From Rhizophagus irregularis (Eukaryota; Glomeromycota; Glomeromycetes; Glomerales; Glomeraceae): DNA of 64,000 nucleotides. The translations under genes were made by a program, and so were the position numbers. The notes below the pieces were generated by a model. That model had not been told where the DNA came from. It did not search any database and saw only the letters and a list, made by a program, of their open reading frames with translations. Location: assembly GCF_026210795.1 (NCBI RefSeq), contig NC_089436.1, positions 2,108,001 to 2,172,000 of the forward strand, read 5' to 3'. Of the stretch, positions 49,050 through 59,354 are shown in pieces; within the stretch, counting starts at the first letter, position 1, and the number at the start of each line of letters is the position of its first letter.

Positions 49050-49200
49050 TGGGGAGCAGATCTGCGCAGATTTTCAGAAATTATATCTGCACAGATCTTA
49101 TATCCTGGCGCAAAACATTAAAGAAAAAATCCAATAAAAAACTGCGCAGATTTTAAAAATAACAAAGTTCTGCGCAGATTTTTAAATAAAAAACCTTCGA
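49050..49200. repeat. Left subterminal CTGCGCAGA motifs
   Basis: Four to five copies of (AGAT)CTGCGCAGATTTT or CTGCACAGATC within 150 bp of the left end, comparable to the CTGCAAAATNGCAGA motifs at the right end. Probable protein-binding sites. Confidence 0.65.
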
Positions 49201-49539
49201 AATACCTCAGCAATTTTTTTTGATAAAAATCTACATCACAATAATACAAATTAATTTATTGCATTAATTACTACTAATTTATTTATATAATCAAAATTAC
49301 TTTTTTATTATTATTATATATTAACAAGTTTACAAATACAATTGAAATCTATTACTAGTCATTGCTATTTATCATCTCTTTACTGCACATTTACATGTTG
49401 TTAATGGTTTGGACATTGTTCCAGTTGGTTCGATTCCAACAAACAACAAAATAAAATAGAAAATCAGAGATGTTTGTTAGAAATAAGAAAATCATTTCAA
49501 AGTTATTACTTTCGAAATGTTTGACACGAAATCTCAGGA

Positions 49540-50529
49540 TCTAAAAAATAAAGTAAAATGAACGTTAGTAGAACGTTTGTTAAAGAAGAATAAAAAAAAA
49601 ATCATAAAGAATTTTGAAGATATACCTTCAAATTCTTTCGTCCAGGAGCCAGAGAAAAAAACCCTACAGAAAAAAACAACTGAAACGTTAGTAAACGTTT
49701 CGCAAATTAAAAAACATGAAAGAATTTCGAAGGAATTTTACCTTCGAAATTCCGTCCAGAAGCCGTAAACCTGCAAAAAGTAAAAATAAAAGACAAACGA
49801 AACGTTAGTAAATGTTTCGTTAAATATTAAAAAAAAATTAATTTCGAAGGTAAATACCTTTGAAATCCTGAAAAAATCTCCAAGTCTGGTTCGTCTAAAG
49901 AAGCCCGGCATCCCTATATAAAGAAGAAAGAACGTTAGAAACGTTCTTTGAAAAAAAAAAAATTTTAAAGTTTCGCAACGAGAGTTGCGAAACTTACCAT
50001 TTACCCGTTTCGGGAACCTTGGAGTACCAAAACCTACAACAAAAAAGAAAAACGAAACGTTAGCTAACGTTTTGTTTAAATAAAAACAAAAAAAAACAGA
50101 ATTTCGAAGGTTACCTTAGAAATTCTGTTCAGGAGCGTCCAGAGAGCCGTGTTCCTACAAAATACAAAAACGAACATTAGAAAACGCTTCGTTAAGTATA
50201 ATTATTAAAAAAAATTTTTTTCAAAGGTTTCACCTTCGATATGGGAGACCGAACTCATTTTCGGCTTCCTTTACCTAAAAAAATAAAATACGAACGTTAG
50301 TTAACGTTCGTTTAAATAAAAAAGAAAAAAAAATTTCGAAGGGTTTACCTTCGATATGGGAGTCCGGAATTCGTTTTTGGATTCCCTTGCCTAAAAAAAA
50401 GGAAATACGAACGTTAGTTACGTTCGTCAATAAATAAAAAAAAAAAAATTTCGAAGGTTTTACCTTCGATATGGGAGTCCAGAACTCGTTTTCGAATTCC
50501 CTTGCCTAAAAAAAAAGAAACACGAACGT
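49540..50529 (+). repeat. Array 1 of the 120-bp palindromic unit (diverged)
   Basis: About nine units spaced 110-125 bp, each with an AACGTTAGnnAACGTT palindrome, an A-rich linker, a TTTCGAAGG...CCTTCGAAA palindrome, and a GGAGTCCGGAA or GGAGCC block. Clearly more diverged than array 2 near the gene cassette. The last unit is cut by the solo LTR. Confidence 0.8.
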
Positions 50530-51639
50530 TGAGATCCCCCAATTCCCTCTGTCATCAATTTACAGAGTTGCCACATCGAACGGGCATTCTCATGGTCGAA
50601 CGAACGAATAAACGAACGAACGAATAAACGAACGAACGAACAATTAAACGAACAAGCAAATAATCGACGGCATAATTAACAAATAATATAATCAACGCAC
50701 AACAACAATATACAACAACATTCTTGGTTTACAACATAAATAGCGTTAGTAATATAAAACGTTGAACGATATAAAATAAAATTAGCTTCTCTAAATTTTC
50801 CCCAAATTATATCCACTTTTACCTTTAATTTCAAACTTCGATAGCTCTCGCTACGAATTATTACTTTAATTAACATTAAACTTCATTAACAAATAATTAA
50901 ATGAAACTTATATTTTATTGAGTTCTGTGGATGAGAACTATGGAATTACTTTGAATTCCGCTCTCTATATATACAATTTTTATGCTACTTTCTATTCTGT
51001 CTATATACTATCTTTTATGTTCTTTTTACATATTATCTTTGAACTATTTTTCTAATATACTATCTATATTTTAAATACGCTATCTTTTAATATGCTATCT
51101 TTTAATATGCTATCTTTTTATATATGTTCTTTTTAATATATTATCTTTTACGTTCCATCTTTATACTATCTTTTTATATTATCTTTTACATTATTTTGTG
51201 TTCTTTAATCTTTCTGACATTATTTTATATGTTCCTTTAATTCGCTTTATGTGTTTTGCTTATAATCTATCTTTTGTGGCTTATAATTATTCTTTCTTAT
51301 CGTTCTTATTGTTAAAGATTGCTAAGCCGCAATTGATCGACTCTATTTATCCTATTGGTTCCTTATCAATCATTCAATAAATATTACATCATGTAGATCA
51401 TTACTCTTCCTAAATGTTTATCAACATTATAGATATCACTTAGTTTATATATCACTAAAAATTTGAGTTCGTAAAAATTATGGGATTCCTATTACTCTTC
51501 CTAAATGTTTATCCTTTTCGGCTAATTATTTATCCATCTACGCCAATCCATAATTAATTTGTTCGTTCTTAATATTTAATAATTACATTTGGTGGTTGAA
51601 TTTTATCATCTTTTCGTGCTTGATATTCAACCGTTTACA
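50530..51639 (+). mobile_element. Probable solo LTR
   Basis: 1,110 bp starting TGAGATCCCCC and ending GTTTACA, inserted exactly within one array unit: ACGT before, ATGT after (4-bp duplication with one transition). Internal signs fit an LTR: a TATA-like CTCTATATATAC near 50961-50972 and an AATAAA at about 51376-51381. It also holds a run of CGAA/ACGA tetranucleotides (50582-50650) and ATCTTTTTAATATGCT repeats (51040-51180). No coding region and no second LTR. Confidence 0.55.
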
Positions 51640-53690
51640 ATGTTAGTTAACGTTCGTTAATAAAAATATTAAAAAAAATAAAATTTTCGAAGGGTTTTAC
51701 CTTCGATATAGGAGTCTGGAACTCGGTTTCAGATTTCCTTGCCTAAAAAAAAAAGACGAAACGTTTGTTAACATTTTGCTAAATAAAAATATTAAAAAAA
51801 ATTAATTTTTTTGAAAAGTCTTACCTCCGATATGGGAGTCCGGAACTTGTTTCGGATTCCTTTGCCTAAAAAAAAGAGACAAAACATTAGAAACGTTTCG
51901 TTAATAAATTAATTAAAAAAAAAATTAATTTTCGAAGGTTTGTTTTACCTTTGATATGGAAGTCCGGAACTTGTTTCGGCTTCCTTTACCTGAAAAAAAA
52001 GAAACAAAACATTATAAACTGAACGTTTCGTTAATAAATTAATTAAAAGAAATAATTTGAAAGTTTTACCTTCAAACAGAACTTTCAAATGGGTCCGGAA
52101 CATACCTTTAGCATTCTGGACCTATAAAATACAAAAACGAACGTAACTAACGTTCGTTAAAGTTAAATTATAAAAAAAAAATATTTCAAAGATTTTTACC
52201 TTCAAAATAAACGTCCGGAGCCATTCTTTGGCGTCCAGGACTTATAAATATAAAAATGAACGTTAATTAATGTTCGTTAAATAAAAATATAAAAAAAAAT
52301 TCAAAGGTAAAACCTTTACCTTCGAAATAAGAGTCTGGAGCCGTTCTTCGGCGCCCAGGACCTAAAAACATGAAAAACGAACATTAATTAACGTTCGTTA
52401 AAATAAAATTAAAAGAAATATTTCGAAGGTAAACTTTACCTTCGAAATAAACGTCTGGAGCCATTCTTCGGCGCCCAACACCTAAAAACATGAAAAACAA
52501 ACGTTAATTAACATTCGTTAAAATAAAATTAAAAAAAATATTTTGAAGGTAAACTTTACTATCGAAATAAACGTCCGGAGCCATTCTTCAGCGCCCAGGA
52601 CCTATAAAACGTAAAAATGAACGTTAATTAACGTTCGTTAAAATAAAATTAAAAAAATATTTCGAAGGTAAACTTTACCTTCGAAATAAACGTCCGGAGC
52701 CGTTCTTTGGCGTCCAGGACCTATAAAACGTAAAAATGAACGTTAATTAATGTTCGTTAAAATAAAATTAAAAAAATATTTCAAAGGTAAACTTTACCTT
52801 CGAAATAAACGTCCGGAGCCGTTCTTTGGCGTCCAGGACCTATAAAACGTAAAAACGAACGTTAATTAATGTTCGTTAAAATAAAATTAAAAAAAATATT
52901 TCGAAGGTAAACTTTACCTTCGAAATAAATGTCCGGAGCCGTTCTTCGGCGCCCAGGACCTAAAAACATGAAAAACGAACGTTAATTAATGTTTGTTAAA
53001 ATAAAATTAAAAAAAATATTTCAAAGGTAAACTTTACCTTTGAAATAAACGTCCGGAGCTGTTCTTTAGCGTCTAGGACCTATAAAACGTAAAAATGAAC
53101 GTTAATTAATGTTTGTTAAAATAAAATTAAAAAAAATATTTCGAAGGTAAACTTTACCTTCGAAATAAACGTCCGGAGCCATTCTTTAGCGTCCAGGACC
53201 TATAAAACGTAAAAACAAATGTTAATTAATGTTCGTTAAAATAAAATTAAAAAAATATTTCGAAGGTAAACTTTACCTTTGAAATAAACGTCCGGAGCCG
53301 TTCTTTGGCGTCCAGGACCTATAAAACGTAAAAATGAACGTTAATTAATGTTCGTTAAAATAAAATTAAAAAAAATATTTCGAAGGTAAACTTTACCTTC
53401 AAAATAAACGTCCGGAGCCGTTTTTTGGCGTCCAGGACCTATAAAACGTAAAAACGAACGTTAATTATAGTTCGTTAAAATAAAATTAAAAAAAATATTT
53501 CGAAGGTAAACTTTACCTTTGAAATAAACGTCCGGAGCCGTTCTTTGGCGTCCAGGACCTATAAAACGTAAAAATGAACGTTAATTAATGTTCATTAAAA
53601 TAAAATTAAAAAAAATATTTTGAAGGTAAACTTTACCTTCGAAATAAACGTCCAGAGCCGTTCTTCGACGCCCAGGACCTAAAAACATGA
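51640..53690 (+). repeat. Array 2 of the 120-bp palindromic unit
   Basis: About 17 direct repeats; from 52261 the spacing is almost exactly 120 bp for twelve units. Each unit holds (i) CGAACGTTAATTAACGTTCG, a perfect palindrome; (ii) TTTCGAAGGTAAA then CTTTACCTTCGAAA, an inverted repeat; (iii) CGTCCGGAGCC...GGCGTCCAGGACC, a weaker GC-rich inverted repeat. Between units most changes are CG to TG or CG to CA. Homogeneity rises towards 53690. Confidence 0.93.
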
Positions 53691-54063
53691 CATATGGGCT
53701 GATCACTGACGCTCATTTCACTAAGTACATTTTGTGACATGATCCTGATCTGTACTACCAAAATGCGTGATAACTTGAATTTCGAGCCAATTGTCGTTCT
53801 GATTAACAAGAAAAAAAATTTTTTTACTATTGAAATCATTTGTTTCAAATGAGTTGTAAATGGGTTTGGAAGAGTTCATCGCGAAATTAAGAAAATATTA
53901 AAAGAAGGTATTTTTATTTTTAATATTCAAGTTTTAAAAGTTTTTTTAATTAAGAAACAAAATTTATATAAAACAACTCTTTATAACGCGTTATGGTAAG
54001 TAATTTTACTTTGTAAAATAATATATGTATTTATTAACTTAACTATTAATTATTTACAAGTAG

Positions 54064-56562
54064 ACTGCAAGAATTTTTTACCATAATTATCCTAATGATC
54101 CTTATATATATGCTCAATACACTTCTGGAGGAAAAAATTTTTGTTCAAAATATAAGATAATAACACTCGGACATTACCCACAGAATATTAAATATACACA
54201 AAAAAATAACCATAATGCTGTTCAATATCCGATACCAGATGGATATAATGTGAAAACGGAAATTGCAGATCAAATGCTATGTTGTGAAACAAAGTATACT
54301 TTGGCAAATAAGGTTTTATACACTATTACATGGAAAGAAAGACGAGCAGAATGGATGGTATCTAGTGAGCGATCTGCTAGTGGGGCTGTAAATGAGTTCC
54401 TAAAGGTATCTTAATTATTTTGCGCAACACGTTTTATGCATTTTTACTATTTTATTAATTATTTTATATCAATGTAGAAAACTAATCGTAAAAAATCTCA
54501 AATTTCTGGAGTACATGTCTTTGGATTTGATATTAAAATATTGCATCAATTACGAATTGAACAACCTAGAGAACTATCAACTGATAAAATTACTATTGAT
54601 AAAAGAAAAAGACCACTTAATGAAATACAATCATTGTCACAGCAAAACAAACGATATGCATCATTTGGAAGAGATGCTTACAAGAAAGTTAAAAACCTTA
54701 TCTTAAAACATCGAATGGTCTCAGAATCTGAGGAGCCAATTTGTATACGTAGTATGGAATTAGAAAATGGGAATAATATCATTAATATAAAATATAATTC
54801 ATTATTGGATCTTACAAGGTTAGATGCATATGTACGTGTATGTGATGAGACCTTATTAAGTCGTGATGGGTATCGAAGGCTTGCAACTATAGAAGCACGA
54901 TTGATACGGGAGTATCAAGTTGCACATAGGCGAATTGAGATCACTAAATTAATAAATAACCAAATAAACATTGGAACATTTAATCTTGATAAAGGACTTG
55001 ATCAGCAATCTATACTTGATGATAATGATGAACCTCAAGGTAATCCTGATGGAATTATAGTTGATGAACAAGAAGTTGGAAATGGTGTTTATCGATCAGT
55101 CCGAACCCTTCTTCAAACACTTATTCCTATTTGGAATAAATCAGTTCCACCAATTCTACAATCAGGAGATACAATAAATTTAAAACTCAGTGGTGATGGA
55201 AGAAATGTGGGTCATAAACAGAATCATGTGATGCTAACTTTCTGTCTGTTAAATGAAAAAGATGAAGTGTTAAAGCCAGACTATCAATATTGGTAAGATA
55301 GAGTTTATAGCATATGTTTTTTTGTTAAAATAACTAAATAAGAAATAGTATTTGTCTTTATGTGGGAAAAGAAAAATACGAAACATTGGCCAAAGTTGGC
55401 CATTTATTCAAGCTTCAGCTTTTGGACCTTAAAGAAAATGGAATTTATGTTAATGGCATACACTGGCCAATTGAGTTTTTTCTTTCTAGTGATTGGAAGT
55501 TTATGTATAACGTAATGGGATTAAATGCACCAAACTCAAAATATTTTTGTTTATATTGTGAATGTGAATCTAATATTCGCTGGGACATGAATTTAAAGTG
55601 GCCAATTAATAAAAATACGCAATGTAAGTTTAAAATATTTTTATTAAATAAAGCATTTATTTATTATATTAACTTTAACATTTAGTTTAAAATTTTTTTA
55701 ATTATAGCTAAGAAAAAACCCGAATTATTTCCTGTTATCAAACAGAAAAATTACATTCCTGACGAACTACATTTATTATTACGTATCTCAGATGTATTGA
55801 TGGAATGTTTTTTTAATAACTTATTTAAAAAAAAGGAATTTGAACGGGTAATTAAAAGTCAAATCGAACAAACTATGAAATCTATTCAAGTACATTTTGA
55901 ATTTTTTAAGTCACAGGGTGGAAAATGGGATTGGACTTCGTTGATGGGACCTAATAAGAAAAAAGTTCTACAACATTTTCCAGTCACTAATTTTATCTCA
56001 GGAAGACGTGGTGAAGATATTCAAAAACTTTGGCGTGATTTTTACGATCTATATATGTTTATAAGACGAACAGATCTTAAGAATTCCGAGATTGATGATT
56101 TTGAAATTAAAGTAAAAGAATGGATTTATTTGTTTTGTAGGCCAAATCAAGGTCAGATAAATTCATCATCACAAGTACCAGGTTTATACAGAAAGGAAGA
56201 TGTCACACCGTATATGCATATCTTTTCGCAGCACATTCCTGAATTTTTGCGAATCCTTAAAGAAAAGAATTTGTCATTGCAGTTTTTTTTTGCTTCAAGT
56301 ATTGAAAAAAAAAATCATAACCAGGTAAATATAAATTATTAAATTATTAATTATTAAACAAACTTTAATTACTTTTAAATTTTTCATTTAGGTTCGGTTA
56401 TTTTTTGGTGGCACTACTATGGGTGGCGGGATTAAAGGAAAATCTGTAGTACAAGATATAATGGAATTTGAAAATCGTCAGCTATTTTATTTGCTTAATA
56501 ATACTTCGCAAGAAATCCAGATACGAAATATTAATGCAGAAGATAAAGAAAACAACAATTAA
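54064..56562 (+). CDS. Putative DDE-type transposase, intact copy
   Basis: Five joined exons: about 54064-54405, 54478-55292, 55349-55623, 55708-56324 and 56392-56562, all with GT-AG introns and matching phases; about 735 residues. The first exon and ATG were not identified (a GTAAGT donor at 53996 suggests an upstream exon). Likely catalytic features: KLSGDGRNVGHKQNHVMLTF (first Asp), FFLSSDWKFMYNVMGLNAPN (second Asp candidate), a zinc-knuckle-like YFCLYCECES, PDELHLLLRISDVLMECFFN, YMHIFSQHIPEFL, and SIEKKNHNQVRLFFGGTT (Glu candidate). The order D...D...CxxC...LH...E resembles RNase H-fold transposases of large eukaryotic DNA transposons, but no named superfamily can be assigned with certainty. 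The N-terminal exon holds a domain with CCETKYTLANKVLYTITWKE. It probably moves this element and its relatives. All exons are open, unlike copy 2. Confidence 0.7.
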
Positions 56563-56612
56563 TAAGGTAAAATTTTAAACTTACTATATTGATTTATATT
56601 CTGAAGTGGTGG

Positions 56613-57319
56613 TCACGGTAAAATATAACAAAACTTTCCTTTAATAGATTCTTCAGGTGATTTTTGATTATTCAATGTTGCTATTTGTTTCTCATTACTA
56701 TATTAAAAAAAAAAAAAATATGCATTTTAAAAATAGGTTTGCGTTATAAAACATACTTTTCCTGAAATTCTCCAGAATCAGTAATGAAATTACAGGTCAT
56801 TCTTCCCAACGTGAACTCTCTGTTATTCTCTGATAATGTCGTTTGATTCCACATAAATTTGACTTGATACGTATTTTCATAATCCTCAAGTAAAACATAA
56901 CCCTTAGTATTAGTAAAGGGATTCTGTCGGAAATTCCAATGATCATAGTGAAATATTTCCTTAAGTTTAGCTGCTCCTGCGAATCCTTCAAAACAACATT
57001 GATATTTGTGTTTAGCAGGACTATATTTAAACTTTTCTTCATTTTTAAAAAGATATACAAACACATTTTCTGGGAAAGTTTCGATAGAAAAACGTTTTTT
57101 CCCAATAGCATGACGGGAAAATCCAAGTTTTTTTTTAATAAGAACAATAAAAGAGTTAATATAGTAAGACATTTGTTCCGAAGAGGGTTGGGGAAGCGAA
57201 CAAAAGTGGGGTATTGTTTTGTTATGTGAATGTTTATTTCTTTTGTGAATAAGCAATTTTTGATAAGTCATAAAAGCTCTAAAACAAAGCTTGCAACTGA
57301 TAGAAGACTGGCTCGCCAT
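56613..57319 (-). CDS. C2H2 zinc-finger partner protein of the transposon
   Basis: ATG at 57319; exons 56757-57319 and 56613-56697 join in phase (donor GTATGT, acceptor AATATAG), about 216 residues. Residues 9-30 form one C2H2 finger: CKLCFRAFMTYQKLLIHKRNKH. The rest includes FRQNPFTNTKGYVLLEDYEN, KFMWNQTTLSENNREF and TDSGEF, all conserved in copy 2, so selection has acted on this gene within the family. It ends 51 bp from the transposase stop, tail to tail. It probably binds the element's ends or regulates transposition. Its N-terminus lies about 120 bp from the right end. Confidence 0.72.
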
Positions 57320-57439
57320 AACTACGACACGACCTCTGAAAAAAAACTAACTAATATCTGATCAGCTAATCAGAGTTCGTGATTATCACATTGTTGATCA
57401 AGGTGAAAGAATTGAAGATGAGCGAAATTAGCCCATATG

Positions 57440-58640
57440 AAAAACGAACGTTAATTAACGTTCGTTAAAATAAAATTAAAAAAATATTTTGAAGGTAAAC
57501 TTTACCTTCGAAATAAATGTCCAGAGCCGTTCTTTGGCGTCCAGGACCTATAAAATGTAAAAACGAACATTAATTAATGTTCGTTAAAATAAAATTAAAA
57601 AAAATATTTCAAAGGTAAACTTTACCTTTGAAATAAACGTCCGGAGCCGTTCTTTGGCATCCAGGACCTATAAAACATAAAAACGAACGTTAATTAACGT
57701 TTGTTAAAATAAAATTAAAAAAAATATTTTGAAGGTAAACTTTACCTTCAAAATAAACGTCCGGAGCCGTTCTTTGGCGTCCAGGACCTATAAAACATGA
57801 AAAACGAACGTTAATTAACGTTTGTTAAAATAAAATTAAAAAAATATTTCGAAGGTAAACTTTACCTTTGAAATAAACATCCAGAGCCGTTCTTTGGCGT
57901 CCAGGACCTATAAAACGTAAAAATGAACGTTAATTAACGTTTGTTAAAATAAAATTAAAAAAAATATTTCGAAGGTAAACTTTACCTTCGAAATAAATGT
58001 CCGGAGCCGTTCTTTGGCGTTCAGGATCTATAAAACGTAAAAACGAACGTTAATTAACGTTCGTTAAAATAAAATTAAAAAAAATATTTCAAAGGTAAAC
58101 TTTACCTTTGAAATAAACGTCCGGAGCTGTTCTTCAGCGTCCAGGACCTAAAAACATGAAAAACGAACGTTAATTAACGTTCGTTGAAATAAAATTGAAA
58201 AAAATATTTCGAAGGTAAACTTTACCTTCAAAATAAACGTCCGGAGCCATTCTTTAGCGTCCAGGACCTATAAAATGTAAAAACGAACATTAGCGACGTT
58301 CGTTAAACAAAAATATAAAAAAAAATTTTGAAGGTAAAGGTTTTACCTTCGAAATAAGAGTCCGGAGCCATTCTTTGGCATTCAGGACAAGAAAATAATA
58401 AACCGAACGTTGGACAACGTCCGGTATATAAAAAATATTAGTTTCGAAGTTTTACCTTCAAAATAGAGTCTGGAACTGGTACTTTCAGCGCTCTGGACTT
58501 ACAAAAAAAAAAATAAAACGAACTTTAGCTAATGTTTCGTTAAATTTTTTTTTTTGAAATGGAGTCCAGGACGTACCTTTTGTGTTCTGGATTAATAAAA
58601 CAAACATTTTCTAACGTTCGTTAAATAATACTAATATCAA
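57440..58640 (+). repeat. Array 3 of the 120-bp palindromic unit
   Basis: About ten to eleven direct units at 120-bp spacing, the same orientation and structure as array 2. The first seven are nearly uniform; those after 58290 are progressively diverged (CGTTGGACAACGTCC, GTTAGCTAATGTTTCG). The mirror-image decay with distance from the cassette matches array 2. Confidence 0.92.
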
Positions 58641-59080
58641 AGTTTGAAATAGAGTACCTTCGGCGTTCTGTAAAATGTATTTTTTGAAGGAGATAAAGGA
58701 GTCCGACATCTTTTTAGTCCGAATCTCCTGCATGTTGCAGATTATATGCCGAATGTTGGACGAATTTGCCTTAAAGACTCCGAACCTTGCAAATAAATTT
58801 TTTTTTTAAAAAAAAATTTCTTTGATAAGTTTCAAAGCTTAAAAAACTATAATAGAAATATTTTTTCTTTGGAATCTTTAACAGATTATTTCCTAAAAGG
58901 TGTTGTAGAAAAAATTATTTCACTTCTTTAGTAATAAGTGTTGTAGAAAAATTTTTTTTTTAAAGTCTTGTAAAGTTTTTTTTTTAAAGAGTATTGTAAA
59001 AAAAATTAAATCAAGTTAGAGTTAATCAAAGTTTAAATATTAAATCAATGATGAAATTGCAGATCGAACTGATATTTTAA
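58641..59080. other. Right inner part of the 10.3-kb element
   Basis: A last GGAGTCCGACATC-like remnant, then A/T-rich DNA with repeats of TTGTAGAAAAA and AGTNTTGTAAA. No gene. Confidence 0.4.
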
Positions 59081-59340
59081 TGAAAAAAAAGCAAAAATCT
59101 GCAAAATTGCAGACTTCTGCATAAATTTCACATAAAAAAAAGCAGAAATCTGCAAAATCGCAGATTACTGCAGAAATTCATACATAAAAAATCAGAAACT
59201 TGCAAAATTGCAGATTATTGCATAACTTTGTAAAAAATAAAAAGCAGAAATCTGCAAAATCGCAGACTTCCGCATAAATTCACAAAAAAAATGCGGAGAT
59301 CTGCTAATTTTACAGATCTCTGCAGTTCTGCATCTTAAAA
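59080..59340 (+). repeat. Right subterminal tandem repeat
   Basis: Four units of about 60 bp, AAAGCAGAAATCTGCAAAAT then CGCAGATTACTGCATAAATT, each containing small CTGC/GCAG inverted repeats. Counterpart of the CTGCGCAGA motifs at the left end. Confidence 0.85.
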
Positions 59341-59354
59341 AATTTCCCGATGTT

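Larger units (their letters stand above)
53691..57439 (+). mobile_element. Two-gene transposon, copy 1
   Basis: 3,749 bp inserted between array units. Left end CATATGGGCTGATC; right end complement of CATATGGGCTAATTTC, so inverted ends of at least 10 bp. The same CATATGGGCTGAT starts the related copy at 60653 in unrelated flanking DNA, which confirms the left end. It carries a plus-strand putative transposase and a convergent minus-strand zinc-finger gene. A target duplication could not be decided: the flanks ATGA / AAAA can be read as a 1-bp or no duplication in the repetitive unit. Confidence 0.8.
49035..59352. mobile_element. 10.3-kb array-rich element with terminal inverted repeats
   Basis: Left end CATTGGGAAATTTTTTGGGG; right end is the complement of CATCGGGAAATTTTTTAAGA; both continue into GCAG/CTGCAG-rich subterminal DNA. 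A TT dinucleotide lies on each side (49033-49034 and 59353-59354), a possible 2-bp target duplication. Removing the element with one TT brings the primase and helicase relic text on either side into one frame, which independently supports the boundary. No gene of its own is recognised; the only coding genes belong to the nested transposon 53691-57439. The body is mainly arrays of one 120-bp unit. What moves it is unknown. Confidence 0.75.

Noticed and set aside
55190-56560. RAG1/Transib homology of the putative transposase
   Set aside because: The order of an Asp-Gly, a second Asp before a CxxC and an 'LH' motif is reminiscent, but the match is too weak by eye to claim a relationship.
56939-57229. 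Plus-strand open frame of 96 codons
   Set aside because: It is the antisense shadow of the zinc-finger gene, whose frame is conserved in copy 2.
53681-57445. A 4-bp ATGA target duplication for the two-gene transposon
   Set aside because: ATGA overlaps the terminal repeat itself (CATATG followed by A), so the duplication cannot be told from the terminus in this repetitive flank.
51640-58640. Repeat arrays considered as CRISPR
   Set aside because: The units are contiguous 120-bp tandem repeats with no unique spacers, in a eukaryotic genome.
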